The position numbers were made by a program, and so were the translations under genes. A stretch of 5,923 nucleotides of DNA from Chloroflexota bacterium (GTDB lineage: Bacteria; Chloroflexota; Dehalococcoidia; Tepidiformales; Tepidiformaceae): positions 1-5,923 of the forward strand of contig JAKALX010000251.1 of NCBI GenBank assembly GCA_021823905.1, written 5' to 3'. The notes beneath the pieces were generated by a model. It did no database searches. It was not told the origin of the DNA and was given only the letters and a program-made list of their open reading frames with translations. Below, in pieces: positions 5,772 through 5,923 of this stretch (position 1 is the first letter of the stretch; each line of letters starts with the position of its first letter).

Positions 5772-5923
5772 AGAGCTCGACGCGGACGGACGCCGCGTCG
5801 TTGACGTTGACACAGGCCGATTTGCGGAGCATGCGCTTGATGATCGCCGTGAGCACGCGCCCCGGTCCGAACTCGATGAACGTCTCGACTCCGTTCGCGC
5901 CGAGGAATTCGACCGTCCGGCTC
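5770..5923 (-). CDS. fabD: Malonyl-CoA:ACP transacylase, C-terminal fragment (5' end cut by window edge)
   Basis: Only the last 50 residues are inside the window, read in the frame that ends with TAG at 5770-5772. They include the FabD C-terminal signature VETFIEFGPGRVLTAIIKRM, and after it VNVNDAASV, matching the usual ending of this transferase. FabD moves malonyl from CoA to ACP and so feeds chain elongation. The catalytic GHSLGE serine and active-site histidine lie outside the window and cannot be checked. The gene ends 9 nt before fabG in the same direction, as expected for a fatty-acid operon. A fused or polyketide-type acyltransferase is not excluded by this fragment, but the context makes a stand-alone fabD most likely. 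Confidence 0.88.
   Translation of the reverse strand, partial: SRTVEFLGANGVETFIEFGPGRVLTAIIKRMLRKSACVNVNDAASVRVEL

Overview
All recognisable genes lie on the minus strand, so transcription runs from the right edge to the left edge. The window is a dense, GC-rich bacterial housekeeping block. Five of the seven gene junctions are under 10 nt apart and two genes overlap by 4 nt. Only two gaps are wider, at 50 and 71 nt. I see no mobile element, CRISPR array, RNA gene or phage gene. The order fabD-fabG-nusB-acpP followed by tatB/A-tatC-UDG-RNase J-FtsK, the high GC and the protein sequences suggest a member of the Chloroflexota or a related lineage. That assignment is from general resemblance only and is low to moderate in confidence.

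In transcription order, the right part is the fatty-acid module. It holds the C-terminal 50 residues of malonyl-CoA:ACP transacylase (fabD, cut by the window edge), 3-oxoacyl-ACP reductase (fabG), the transcription factor NusB starting inside the fabG stop, and acyl carrier protein (acpP). FabD loads malonyl onto ACP, FabG reduces the 3-oxoacyl-ACP made by condensation, and ACP carries the chain. NusB belongs to rRNA antitermination and is a guest in this module.

After a 50-nt gap comes the twin-arginine export module: a TatB/TatA-type protein with a periodic 11-residue repeat, then TatC. The TatC stop overlaps the start of a family-4 uracil-DNA glycosylase with an iron-sulfur cluster. Six nt further on is ribonuclease J. 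After 71 nt the left edge holds the first 168 residues of a multi-membrane-span protein, best read as the N-terminus of DNA translocase FtsK.

The window holds no obvious undescribed system. The points most worth checking are the 33-bp tandem repeat in the Tat gene, a five-residue insertion in the acyl carrier protein, a sliding-clamp-like tail on the uracil-DNA glycosylase, and nusB lodged between fabG and acpP.
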